Shown here: positions 8,301 to 15,277 of the stretch, piece after piece | Position numbering within the stretch: the first letter of the stretch is position 1 | How the letters are laid out: the number at the start of each line of letters is the position of its first letter | Assembly (NCBI GenBank): GCA_031402355.1 | Contig: JANNSG010000066.1 | Span: 1 to 25,323, forward strand | DNA length: 25,323 bases | Direction: 5' to 3' | From: JACMNW01 sp031402355 | GTDB lineage: Bacteria > Pseudomonadota > Alphaproteobacteria > Rhodobacterales > Rhodobacteraceae | Notes under the pieces: model-generated | The model's database searches: none | Told to the model about the DNA's origin: nothing | Seen by the model: only the letters and a program-made list of their open reading frames with translations | Translations under genes and position numbers: made by a program

Positions 8301-8651
8301 GCCGCGAATCTGGTCTATGGCGTCTTTGACATCCTGCACGGCCTTGTCGGTCGGTACTTCCATCACGAATTCGGCGGCGGTGCTGGAGATGCCGTCGGTC
8401 ACGGTGGAAATGATGTTCTTGACACCATTGATCCCGGCAAGCGCATCTTCGATTTTCTTGGTAATCTGCGCTTCAAGTTCCGTCGGGGCGGCCCCTGATT
8501 GGGCGACGGTGACCGCGACCAATGGCACGTCGATATTGGGAAACCGGGTGATCGGCATCCCGACAAAGGACTGCCAGCCAAGCACCATCAGCATGAAGAA
8601 TGCCAATATCGGCGCTATCGGATTGCGGATCGACCAGGCTGAGAAATTCAT
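5331..8651 (-). CDS. RND-family multidrug efflux pump, inner-membrane subunit
   Basis: Proton-driven AcrB/MexB-like transporter of 1106 residues, expected to form a trimer that moves hydrophobic compounds from the periplasm or inner membrane to an outer-membrane channel. It has the standard layout: TM1 at about residues 9-32, a large porter loop, TM2 onward from about 337, a second porter loop, and a final helix group ending near VPSFFLIMDDLSR. The proton-relay pair in TM4 is D399-D400 within GILVDDAIVEIENIARH. It lies 12 bases after the membrane-fusion protein gene with a GAGG ribosome site. After the last helix there is an extra tail of roughly 60 residues rich in E, R and L, with a repeating hydrophobic pattern. 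No TolC-type gene is present, so it must use a channel encoded elsewhere. Substrates are unknown. Confidence 0.93.
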   Translation of the reverse strand: MNFSAWSIRNPIAPILAFFMLMVLGWQSFVGMPITRFPNIDVPLVAVTVAQSGAAPTELEAQITKKIEDALAGINGVKNIISTVTDGISSTAAEFVMEVPTDKAVQDVKDAIDQIRGDLPGNIEAPIVTRIDVEGQAIMNFAVSSPNMSIEELSWFVDDKITRSLQGRPGVGRVDRYGGADREIRVELDPVRLDSFGITAQAVSAQLGATNTNQGAGRSEIGTGEQAIRTLGDAATVEALASTDIALPSGRHVRLSDLGRVLDTYEELRSFSRFNGEQVVTMAIFRAKGSSEVSVAKVVNTALAEVRTNHPNVAITPVDDTVFYTYGNYEAALTTLVEGSILAVLVVLAFLKNWRATFIAAVALPLSAVPTFYIMDLLGFSLNLISFLAITLATGILVDDAIVEIENIARHIRMGKTPYRASIEAADEIGLAVIATTFTIVAVFVPVSFMPGIPGQYFRQFGLTVAIAVLFSLLVARLITPMMAAYLMRSKDAHEESQKDGWIMRSYLWFVQSSTRTMRLPFGLKLGKYYLTLLAAIGVLATSVYFMIQIPGSFIPPEDVSRIAISVELPPGSTLADTDATTKAMVAKIKTLEGVENVFVLGGSSPTGERDIRRASVTVLLGKLDHSLLRKFSVLGQKVPLIGPYLPVATNHGREISQNQVEANVFAMLADVPDVRAFKLNDRGERDISFSILSSNEDDLNIAVARLETALRGDPLLAGVAASGALPRPEVQIKPRPQEAARLGITAQQISSVVRVATIGDIDAALAKLSIDGRQIPVRVRLNDESRADLGRLAALKITTATGATVPLSAVAEITIAEGPNVVDRLNRERRATIGANLPVGVALGTATARFKEITDSVQLPASVRVAEAGDAEIQAELNTSFGNAMIFGLMLVLSVLILLFKSVIQPFTILFSLPLAIGGVAAALIITGNAVSMPVLIGILMLMGIVTKNAILLIDFAIEMMRQGMGRLDAVIEAGHKRARPIVMTSIAMSAGMLPSAMGAGEGGSFRAPMAIAVIGGIIVSTILSLVIVPSFFLIMDDLSRVLGWAFGRFIGKKEAEPEAPEASVLAERIAASRTDALLLENRVDRLEARFESRRSKPATLHVAE

Positions 8652-8663
8652 CGCAAAATGCCT

Positions 8664-9845
8664 CTAGTTTGTTTCGACCTGCGAGAGGATTGGATTGATA
8701 TGGTCGCCATCACGCACAAAGGCGGCGGCTTTGGTCACGATCAGATCGCCGGGGATGACGCCCGAAGTAATTTCAACCAGGCCGCCATCCCGAATTCCGG
8801 TTTGAACGGCAATCCGTTCGACCAGTCCGTCGCGCACGCGCATCACTGTGGCACCATCCTGGTCTGCCCCGACTGCGGTCACGGGAACGGCAATGGCCCT
8901 GCGTTCCACCACCAGGACGGTAGCTTGCATGAACATGCCTGATCGCACCAGATCGGGCCGGTCCAGCGCCACCCGCACAGCCCCGAGCCTTGACTGCGCG
9001 TCGATGGTCGGTTCCACCAACCGGACAGTTCCCGTCATCGGTTCGCGCATCGCTACGGCGGTCATTGTGGTGGTTTGGCCCGCTTGTAGCCGCATCAGAT
9101 CGACCTCTGCCACGTCGGCGCGCAGTTCCAATGCCCCGTCACGGATCAGTTTGAACATGGCTGGGCCGGCGGCTGAGGCAATGCCGCCGACAAGGGCGTT
9201 GCGTTCGACGATTTCACCTGACACCGGGGCCACAACCTCTGTGCGGGTCAGTTGCAATTCGACATTCGCCAGTTGCGCCTCGGCAAGGGTCAACTGAGCG
9301 CGGGCCGCTTCCAGCGACTGCGCAGCCACGGTCACCCGGGCGGTGGCAGTGACGGCCGCAGCGTTTGCTTGATCGGCGGCGGCCCGCGACGATGCCCCCT
9401 GCGCCATCAACTTGGAAGTCCGGTCGCTGACCCGTTGTGCTTCGTCTGCAGATGCACGGGCTTCGACAAGCTGCGCCTCGGCTTGCGCAATCGTGGCCCG
9501 CGCTGCCGCAATAGAGGCATTGAACTGGCTTTTCTGCAACTGCAGAGTGGTCGAAGACAACGTCGCAATGACTTGCCCGGCCATAACGACATCACCCACA
9601 TCGGCCAGCAGCGTTTCGATCGGCTGTCCTTCGATCAGCGGCTGAACCTGCACATCTTCCAGCGGGCCGACCAGACCGGAAACCAGAACCTCATCGCGCA
9701 GGACCAGCAGTTCAACCGGCGAAACCGTGATTGCGGGAACCGCGGCAGAGGCCGCTTTGGCGGGGGTGGTTTCTGCAAAAGCGGCCGGGCTAAGGCCAAC
9801 GGCCAAAGCAGCAACAGAAGAAAGCAGGCTTCTGTAAAGGGTCAT
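8664..9845 (-). CDS. RND efflux periplasmic adaptor (membrane-fusion protein)
   Basis: Adaptor of 393 residues that links the RND pump to an outer-membrane channel. A Sec signal peptide covers residues 1-24 (ending AAFA before ETTPAK). There is no lipobox cysteine, so it is a soluble periplasmic rather than lipid-anchored adaptor. The lipoyl half-motifs flank a long alpha-hairpin of alanine-rich heptads (about residues 100-210), with APVSGEIVERNALVG marking the second lipoyl half, followed by beta-barrel and membrane-proximal domains. The start at 9845 overlaps the tetR stop by four bases (ATGA), implying translational coupling. The organisation tetR > adaptor > pump is a complete autoregulated efflux unit apart from the outer-membrane factor. 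Confidence 0.92.
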   Translation of the reverse strand: MTLYRSLLSSVAALAVGLSPAAFAETTPAKAASAAVPAITVSPVELLVLRDEVLVSGLVGPLEDVQVQPLIEGQPIETLLADVGDVVMAGQVIATLSSTTLQLQKSQFNASIAAARATIAQAEAQLVEARASADEAQRVSDRTSKLMAQGASSRAAADQANAAAVTATARVTVAAQSLEAARAQLTLAEAQLANVELQLTRTEVVAPVSGEIVERNALVGGIASAAGPAMFKLIRDGALELRADVAEVDLMRLQAGQTTTMTAVAMREPMTGTVRLVEPTIDAQSRLGAVRVALDRPDLVRSGMFMQATVLVVERRAIAVPVTAVGADQDGATVMRVRDGLVERIAVQTGIRDGGLVEITSGVIPGDLIVTKAAAFVRDGDHINPILSQVETN

Positions 9846-10462
9846 TGCTTCATCCTTTTGGCATCTTTTCTGGGAATATCATCAAGCGTTCTGTTGATCG
9901 TGTTAAGGACCAACGCGGTAAGATCAGCCGGTCGTTGCCCGGTTTTGCAGGCCTGCATGGCGCTGGCTTTGACCATCATCACGACCAGCGACGCATGTGA
10001 CGCAAAACGCTCAGCCACTTCGGCCAACGGCAGACCGCTGGTGATCGCAAAGACATTCGTCAGATAATGGTTCAGGCCAATTTCCATTCGCCCCATGATC
10101 TGGGCGATTTCGGGCTTGCGCAGCGCCACTGCCGTGATTTCCGCCCAAAGCTGCCCCTGACCGTCGCAAAGATTGTCTTCGACATGACGGGCGATGGTCT
10201 GGCGCAGGCTTTGCATCGGATCGGCGGACCCGATGATTGCAGAAAAATCGCGTTCCAGATCTGCCATGTCACCGGTGATGATGGCTTCGATTATGGCGGA
10301 TTTCGATGGGAAATAGCGATAAAAGTTGCCGACGCTCATCCCCGCTTCGCGCGCCAGATCCTGCATGGACGCGCCGTCAAAGCCCTTGTCCATGAAGGCG
10401 CGGCGGACCGATGCCAAAATCATGGCGCTGCGCAGATCTGATGGGGCGACGGAAGCAGTCAT
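9842..10462 (-). CDS. TetR/AcrR-family regulator of the efflux operon
   Basis: Repressor of 206 residues that probably controls its own operon. The helix-turn-helix lies near residues 33-55, with DLAREAGMSVGNFYRYFPSK. The C-terminal part is the variable ligand domain and gives no hint of the inducer. The start chosen is ATG at 10462 (MTASVAPS). An in-frame ATG at 10531 would add 23 residues unlike TetR N-termini and would fall inside the 16-bp palindrome that is the likely operator, so it is not favoured; the Shine-Dalgarno for 10462 (GGAAAC) is weak. It is the first gene of the operon and shares ATGA with the adaptor gene, so repressor and pump are made from one transcript. Confidence 0.88.
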   Translation of the reverse strand: MTASVAPSDLRSAMILASVRRAFMDKGFDGASMQDLAREAGMSVGNFYRYFPSKSAIIEAIITGDMADLERDFSAIIGSADPMQSLRQTIARHVEDNLCDGQGQLWAEITAVALRKPEIAQIMGRMEIGLNHYLTNVFAITSGLPLAEVAERFASHASLVVMMVKASAMQACKTGQRPADLTALVLNTINRTLDDIPRKDAKRMKQ

Positions 10463-10517
10463 GATAAGGGTTTCCAGCGACGCTGCAGCAGCTTGGGCGA
10501 TACCCCGCCGGCAACAA

Positions 10518-10533
10518 GAATGAACGTTCATTC
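10518..10533. promoter_or_regulatory. Perfect 16-bp palindrome, probable TetR operator
   Basis: GAATGAACGTTCATTC reads the same on both strands. It lies 56 bases before the chosen tetR start and directly downstream of the candidate -10 box, where a bound dimer would block transcription. Perfect palindromes of this size at a tetR promoter are typical operators of the family. Binding itself is inferred. Confidence 0.7.
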
Positions 10534-10535
10534 AT

Positions 10536-10564
10536 TAATTTGGGGGACCTTGCCCAAACGTCAA
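10536..10564 (-). promoter_or_regulatory. Candidate promoter of the tetR-adaptor-RND operon
   Basis: On the minus strand TTGACG (10564-10559, five of six matches to the -35 consensus) is followed after exactly 17 bases by AAATTA (10541-10536). The palindromic operator begins three bases further on, covering the expected transcription start. The -10 match is moderate. Confidence 0.5.
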
Positions 10565-10635
10565 GGGAAGAGATGTCGCAGTGCGGGCATATCCACAGAT
10601 TTCACAGTCATGAGTTGCGTTTTGCGATTCAAACA

Positions 10636-10650
10636 GCCTAAATTTTAGGC
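10636..10650 (-). terminator. Hairpin downstream of the aldo/keto reductase, likely end of the xyl operon
   Basis: GCCTAAA and TTTAGGC are separated by one base, giving a stem of about 5 bp with a small AT loop, 16 bases after the aldo/keto reductase stop. It is followed on the minus strand by TGTTTG, not a strong U-run. It is the only terminator-like structure between the xylose operon and the efflux promoter. Confidence 0.45.
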
Positions 10651-10666
10651 GAATGAACTTGCGATA

Positions 10667-11698
10667 TCAGTCGGAGGCAGATGATTTCGCCCAGAGATTG
10701 ACGGCTTCCTCCGAGGATATTCGGTCAATTTCAGCCAGTTCGTCGGCCGTGAAGTCAAGGTTCTGGATGGCCCCTGCGCAGTCGGTCACCTGGTCCGGCC
10801 GCGACGCCCCGATCAGCGCCGTGGTGATCATGCCGCCGCGCAGAACCCAAGCCAGCGCCATTTGCGCAAGGCTTTGGCCGCGACCCTTGGCCATTGCATC
10901 CAAGGCGCGAACTGACGCGATGGCGCGCGGAGTGATGACGGCGGGATCAAGGCTTTTGCCCTGAGACGCACGGCTGCCTTCGGGAATGCCACCCAGATAT
11001 TTGCGGGTCAGGATGCCCTGCGCCAATGGCGTAAAGGCGATGGAGCCTATGCCGAGATCGGCCAGTGTTTCACGAAGCCCGTCTTTTTCAACCCAACGGT
11101 TCAATATGTTGTAGCTGGGCTGATGGATCAGGCAGGGCGTGCCAAGCGAATTCAGGATCGCGACCGCCTCGCGGGTTTTCTCGGAGTTGTAGCTGGAAAG
11201 GCCCACATATTGCGCACGGCCTGACCGCACGATGTGATCCAGCGCGCCCATGGTTTCTTCCAAAGGTGTGTTGGGGTCAAAGCGGTGGGAATAAAAGATA
11301 TCGACGTAATCAAGGCCCATGCGTTTGAGCGACTGGTCACAAGACGCGATCAAGTACTTGCGTGATCCCCATTCGCCATAGGGGCCGTTCCACATGTGGT
11401 AACCGGCTTTCGATGAAATGATCAGCTCATCGCGCAGGTCTTTGAAATCAGTTTTAAGGATTTCGCCAAAGGCAGATTCCGCACTGCCCGCAGGGGGGCC
11501 GTAGTTGTTGGCGAGATCGAAATGGGTGATGCCATGATCAAACGCCGCGTGGCAGATGGCGCGTTTGGTGTCGTGGGGCGTGTCATTGCCGAAATTGTGC
11601 CACAGACCCAAGGATATGGCCGGCAGCATCAGCCCAGACCGCCCCGTGCGGCGATAGGTCATGCGGTCATAGCGATTATCGGCGGGGTGGTAGGTCAT
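10667..11698 (-). CDS. Aldo/keto reductase, YghZ (L-glyceraldehyde 3-phosphate reductase) type
   Basis: NADPH-dependent cytosolic reductase of 343 residues. It is strongly similar throughout to E. coli YghZ/Gpr, which reduces L-glyceraldehyde 3-phosphate and methylglyoxal: shared blocks include LSLGLWHNFG, THFDLANNYGPP, GSRKYL, SLKRMGL, YVDIFYSHR, HQPSYNILNRWV and AFTPLAQG. The catalytic tetrad is D61, Y66, K97 and H138. The start is placed at ATG 11698; the longer frame from 11803 would overlap xylA, and its extra 35 residues do not look like this family. Upstream AAGGGC is a modest ribosome site. It lies 76 bases after xylA on the same strand, separated by a GC-rich hairpin, and is probably the last gene of the xylose operon. 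Its physiological substrate here is not known. Confidence 0.9.
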   Translation of the reverse strand: MTYHPADNRYDRMTYRRTGRSGLMLPAISLGLWHNFGNDTPHDTKRAICHAAFDHGITHFDLANNYGPPAGSAESAFGEILKTDFKDLRDELIISSKAGYHMWNGPYGEWGSRKYLIASCDQSLKRMGLDYVDIFYSHRFDPNTPLEETMGALDHIVRSGRAQYVGLSSYNSEKTREAVAILNSLGTPCLIHQPSYNILNRWVEKDGLRETLADLGIGSIAFTPLAQGILTRKYLGGIPEGSRASQGKSLDPAVITPRAIASVRALDAMAKGRGQSLAQMALAWVLRGGMITTALIGASRPDQVTDCAGAIQNLDFTADELAEIDRISSEEAVNLWAKSSASD

Positions 11699-11713
11699 CG
11701 GCGTGCCCTTTTT

Positions 11714-11740
11714 GGCGGCGGGGTGAATGGCCCCACCGCC
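11714..11740. other. GC-rich hairpin between xylA and the aldo/keto reductase
   Basis: GGCGGCGGGG and CCCCACCGCC form a 10-bp stem with one mismatch and a 7-base loop. It lies about 35 bases after the xylA stop and 16 bases before the aldo/keto reductase start. No U-run follows on the minus strand (AAAAA follows instead), so it resembles an intercistronic stability or attenuation element more than a full terminator. Confidence 0.5.
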
Positions 11741-11744
11741 GTAT

Positions 11745-11767
11745 GAGTATTTGAACGAAGAAAAAGC
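11745..11767. repeat. Rhodobacteraceae-like GAGTATTTG...GAAGAAAAAG intergenic motif
   Basis: The plus strand reads GAGTATTTG, ACGAAG and AAAAAG just after the xylA stop. From memory, near-identical short motifs (GGAGTATTT followed by a purine-rich GAAGAAAAA tract) recur next to genes in Rhodobacteraceae genomes. Only one copy is in this window, so its repeat nature is not shown here. Confidence 0.3.
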
Positions 11768-11774
11768 CTCAAGG

Positions 11775-13076
11775 TTAGATGAAGCGGTTCCACAGGTTTT
11801 CAAGGCGCTCTTGTTTGCCAGAGCGGGGCTGCGGGTTGATGCCCTTGGATAGAACGTCGGCGGCTATTTCTTCAAGCGACGACGTGAGCATCGCTTTGCA
11901 TTCGGGCCTGTCCCAGCCCGCGTAGCGATCTGACCGCGCGGCCTCTAGGCTGCCATCTTCCAACAGGGCGGCGGCTGCTTTCATGGCGCGGGCGCATGTA
12001 TCCATGCCGCCAACATGGGCGAGGATCAGGTCCGCCGGATCAAGGCTTTGACGGCGCACTTTCGCATCAAAATTGGTGCCGCCCGTGGTGTAGCCGCCAG
12101 CGCGGAGGATTTCATAAAAGGCCACGGCCTTTTCGGCATGGTTGTTCGGGAATTGGTCGGTATCCCAGCCAGATTGGTAATCATTGCGGTTCATGTCGAT
12201 GGAGCCGAAAATGCCAAGCGATGCGGCGAGAGCAATTTCATGCTCGAAGCTATGGCCTGCAAGGATGGCGTGGCCTTGTTCGATGTTCACTTGGACTTCT
12301 TTTTCCAGACCGAAACGCTTGAGGAAGCCGTAAACGGTGGCAACGTCATAATCGTATTGGTGCTTTGAGGGTTCCTGGGGTTTCGGTTCAATCAAGATCG
12401 CGCCTTTGAATCCCATTTTGTGTTTGTAGTCCACGACCATCGACAGGAACCGGCCTGCCTGTTCGGATTCGCGTGAAAGATCGGTGTTCAGCAGCGTTTC
12501 ATAGCCTTCACGGCCACCCCAAAGCACATAGTTTGCCCCGCCCAGCTTTATCGTGGCATCCATGCAGGATTTCACGGTGGCGGCGGCGTAGGCAAATACC
12601 TCGGGGTCGGGGTTGGTGGCGGCGCCCGACATCCAGCGCTTGTGGGAAAACAGGTTGGCGGTGCCCCACAGCAGTTTGGTCTTGTGGTTGGTTTGCTTCA
12701 CGCCAAGGTAGTCAACGATTTCCTCAAGATTGCGTTTGCTTTCGGCAAAGGTGCTACCCTCGGGCCGCGCGTCGGCATCGTGGAAGCAATAGAAGGGTGC
12801 TCCGAGGATATCGAACATCTCGAACGCGACATCGGCTTTCATCTTTGCTAGCGCCATCGTGTCGCCGAACCACGGGCGATCAAAGGTTTGCCCGCCGAAC
12901 GGGTCACCGCCCGGCCATGCAAAGCTGTGCCAGTAGGCCACGGCAAAGCGCATGTGATCTTCCATGCGTTTGCCCATGATCACCTCATCCGGGTTGTAAT
13001 GCCGGAAAGCGAATTCATTGGTCGATGCCGGGCCTTCGTATGTGATGGCGGGAATGTCTTTGAAAAAATCGGTCAT
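11775..13076 (-). CDS. xylA: Xylose isomerase
   Basis: Converts D-xylose to D-xylulose in the cytosol as a metal-dependent tetramer. It has 433 residues, within a few residues of the E. coli enzyme. Signature regions are intact: SFAWPGGDPFG at 51-61, catalytic H99 and D102 in YCFHDADARP, GGREGYE at 187-193, metal ligand E230 and K232 in EPKPQEPSKHQYDYD, and the later metal-binding runs NIEQGHAILAGHSFEHE and GSIDMNRNDYQSGWDTDQFP. The start at 13076 overlaps the xylB stop by four bases (ATGA), implying coupled translation. It is the fifth gene of the operon, followed by the YghZ-type reductase. Confidence 0.98.
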   Translation of the reverse strand: MTDFFKDIPAITYEGPASTNEFAFRHYNPDEVIMGKRMEDHMRFAVAYWHSFAWPGGDPFGGQTFDRPWFGDTMALAKMKADVAFEMFDILGAPFYCFHDADARPEGSTFAESKRNLEEIVDYLGVKQTNHKTKLLWGTANLFSHKRWMSGAATNPDPEVFAYAAATVKSCMDATIKLGGANYVLWGGREGYETLLNTDLSRESEQAGRFLSMVVDYKHKMGFKGAILIEPKPQEPSKHQYDYDVATVYGFLKRFGLEKEVQVNIEQGHAILAGHSFEHEIALAASLGIFGSIDMNRNDYQSGWDTDQFPNNHAEKAVAFYEILRAGGYTTGGTNFDAKVRRQSLDPADLILAHVGGMDTCARAMKAAAALLEDGSLEAARSDRYAGWDRPECKAMLTSSLEEIAADVLSKGINPQPRSGKQERLENLWNRFI

Positions 13077-14509
13077 GGCAGGTCCTTGATGGCAGATTGG
13101 GCGGCGCGGAAACGGGCATGGCCCGCGTCGAATGCCGCAGATAGGGCTGGAATAGGGTCTATTTGGCGGGAAATGGCAGGTAGCGTCGCGATTTCGGCGC
13201 CCGCCCCGGTGGCGGCCATCAGGCCAAGGCGGGCAGCCCCGAAAGCACCGCCGAAATCACCGGCAACGGGAACTGACACCGTGCAATTCAGCGCGGTGGC
13301 GATGGCCGACAGCCAGTAGTCAGACTTTGAGCCGCCGCCGACGGCCAGCAAATGGTTCAGCTTAGTGCCGGTCGCCGCAAGCGCATCGCGGCAATCGCGG
13401 ATGGCGTAGGTCACGCCCTCTAGCACGGCGCGGGTGCCTGCGGCGCGGTCGGTGGCATGTTCCAGCCCCAGAAACGCACCGCGCACGGTGGCAGAGTTCA
13501 GCGGCGTGCGTTCACCGCCAAGATAGGGCAGGAACAGGGTCTTTCCGGGGGCTTGAAGGGCATCCAACCCCTTGGTCAGGCTGGCCGCAGTATCGCCGAC
13601 CATGCCCGCATACCAATTCAGCGAATCTGTGGCTGACAGGATCACACCCATCTGGTGCCATGTGTTTGGCAGCGCATGGCAAAAGGTATGCACGGCGGTC
13701 GCCGGATCAGGCTGGTAGCCGTCATTCGCGGCAAACAGCACGCCCGATGTGCCAAGCGACACGAACGCCTCACCCGCGCGCACAACGCCGACGCCGACAC
13801 CGGACGCGGCATTGTCGCCGCCGCCGCCCGCGATGACGACCCCGGACGGCAGGCCCCAACGGCCAGCAAGTGCTGCGCGCAACGTGCCGGAAACAGCAGA
13901 CCCTTCGACGAGACGGGGCATCTGCGCACGTGATAGCCCGGTTGCAATCAGCAAATCATCCGACCAGTCGCGCGCGCCGGTATCAAACCAAGCCGTGCCC
14001 GCGGCATCGGACATGTCGGCGACATGATCTCCGCATAGCCAAAAACGGAGATAGTCTTTTGGCAAAAGTATCTTGGCAATTTTGGCCCAGATCGCGGGTT
14101 CGTGCCTGCGGACCCAATCCACCTTTGGCGCAGTAAAGCCGGGAAAAACGATATTGCCGGATGTGCGCCGAAACACCGGATTTGCATCAAGAGCTGCGGC
14201 CTCATCGGCGCTGCGGGTATCATTCCACAGCATGCAGGGGCGCAGAACCTCGTCTGCCGCATCAAGCAGGGTGGCACCGTGCATATGGCCCGAAAGCCCA
14301 ATGCCCTGCACCCGGCCCAAGCCATACGCAGACAGCGCGTCCAATACCGTCTCGGCTGCGGCGATCCAGTCTGTCGGGGCCTGTTCGGACCAGCCATCCT
14401 GCGGGCGGCTGACATCCAGGGTTGCGGTCGCTTCGGCCAGAACCCGTTGCGCGTCGTCGATCAGAATGCCCTTCAGGCCGGACGTCCCCAGATCTAGCCC
14501 GATGAACAT
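13073..14509 (-). CDS. xylB: Xylulokinase
   Basis: FGGY-family kinase that phosphorylates D-xylulose to xylulose 5-phosphate, feeding the pentose phosphate pathway. It has 478 residues. It matches E. coli XylB along its length: FIGLDLGTSG at the N-terminus (D6), SGHMHGATLLD, LWNDTRS, PGFTAPK, LLPKDYLR, DMSDAAGT, catalytic D232 in GGGGDNAASG, SLGTSGV, and FLPYLGGERTP. Start chosen as ATG 14509, whose first base is the last base of the xylG stop (TGATG) and which has AAGG seven bases upstream. A GTG at 14512 is possible but lies too close to that site. The tight overlaps with xylG and xylA mark it as the middle of a coupled block. Confidence 0.97.
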   Translation of the reverse strand: MFIGLDLGTSGLKGILIDDAQRVLAEATATLDVSRPQDGWSEQAPTDWIAAAETVLDALSAYGLGRVQGIGLSGHMHGATLLDAADEVLRPCMLWNDTRSADEAAALDANPVFRRTSGNIVFPGFTAPKVDWVRRHEPAIWAKIAKILLPKDYLRFWLCGDHVADMSDAAGTAWFDTGARDWSDDLLIATGLSRAQMPRLVEGSAVSGTLRAALAGRWGLPSGVVIAGGGGDNAASGVGVGVVRAGEAFVSLGTSGVLFAANDGYQPDPATAVHTFCHALPNTWHQMGVILSATDSLNWYAGMVGDTAASLTKGLDALQAPGKTLFLPYLGGERTPLNSATVRGAFLGLEHATDRAAGTRAVLEGVTYAIRDCRDALAATGTKLNHLLAVGGGSKSDYWLSAIATALNCTVSVPVAGDFGGAFGAARLGLMAATGAGAEIATLPAISRQIDPIPALSAAFDAGHARFRAAQSAIKDLP

Positions 14510-15267
14510 CACGCCGCCTTGGCGGGTTTCTTGCCCAGAATGATCATGCCGAGAATGTCTTCGTCGGTGACATCATTGACATTCACTGTGCCGACGAGTT
14601 GGCCATTCTTCATGACTGACGCGCGGTCGCACAGCTTCATCACGTTATGAATATCGTGTTCGATCAAGAAGATGCCCAGACCTTGCGCCTTCAGTTCCTG
14701 AATAAGTTCCGACACCATCTGCGTTTCTTGTGGGCCAAGGGCAGCGGTCGGTTCATCCATGATCAGGATTTTGGCATTGAAATACACCGCACGGGCAATG
14801 GCGACGGATTGGCGTTGCCCGCCGGAAAGGGCTGAGACAGGCACATTGAACTTGCGGAAGTTCGGATTCAGACGCTTCAGGATTTTGCGGGTTTCCGCCT
14901 CCATCTTGCTATCGTTCACGAAACCCAAGGGAGACACCAGTTCACGACCAAGAAACAGGTTGGACGCAGCATCCAGATTGTCTGCAAGGGCCAGCGTCTG
15001 GTAGATGGTTTCGATGTTTTGCGCGCGGGCATCGCGGGGATTGCTGATTTCCACCTTTTCGCCGTTGATCAGAATATCGCCGCTGTCGGCCTGATAGGCA
15101 CCCGACAGGCATTTGATCAGCGTCGATTTCCCCGCCCCGTTATGGCCCAACAGGCCCACAACTTCGCCAGGGTAAAGATCGACCGTTACATGATCGACGG
15201 CCTTGATGCCGCCAAACGAGATCGAGATATCGCGCATCTCGACAAGGGGTGTTCCTGAATTGGTCAT
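14509..15267 (-). CDS. xylG: Xylose ABC transporter ATP-binding protein, single-domain type
   Basis: ATPase energising the xylose importer, on the cytosolic face of the membrane. It has 252 residues and one nucleotide-binding domain: Walker A GHNGAGKS at 41-48, Q-loop Q90, signature LSGGQ at 148-152, Walker B ILIMDE at 167-172 and switch H204. The enteric XylG has two fused ATPase domains (about 500 residues); this short form must act as a homodimer, as in FrcA-like sugar ATPases. The protein is complete: its start at 15267 lies 10 bases after the xylH stop, and the C-terminal end (LGKKPAKAA) meets the xylB start. An in-frame frame extension upstream to 15366 would run inside xylH and is not used. 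Confidence 0.93.
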   Translation of the reverse strand: MTNSGTPLVEMRDISISFGGIKAVDHVTVDLYPGEVVGLLGHNGAGKSTLIKCLSGAYQADSGDILINGEKVEISNPRDARAQNIETIYQTLALADNLDAASNLFLGRELVSPLGFVNDSKMEAETRKILKRLNPNFRKFNVPVSALSGGQRQSVAIARAVYFNAKILIMDEPTAALGPQETQMVSELIQELKAQGLGIFLIEHDIHNVMKLCDRASVMKNGQLVGTVNVNDVTDEDILGMIILGKKPAKAA

Positions 15268-15277
15268 GGCGTGCCCC

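Noticed and set aside
11699..11803. N-terminal extension of the aldo/keto reductase overlapping xylA
   Set aside because: It would include the hairpin and the intergenic motif, and adds residues not seen in YghZ-type proteins.
14549..14600. Possible riboswitch or RNA gene inside the minus-strand operons
   Set aside because: No conserved RNA motif was recognised; the region is fully explained by coding sequence.
14509..15267. xylG as a truncated pseudogene (half the enteric length)
   Set aside because: All ATPase motifs and both ends are intact and the gene is tightly packed in the operon, so it is a complete one-domain type.
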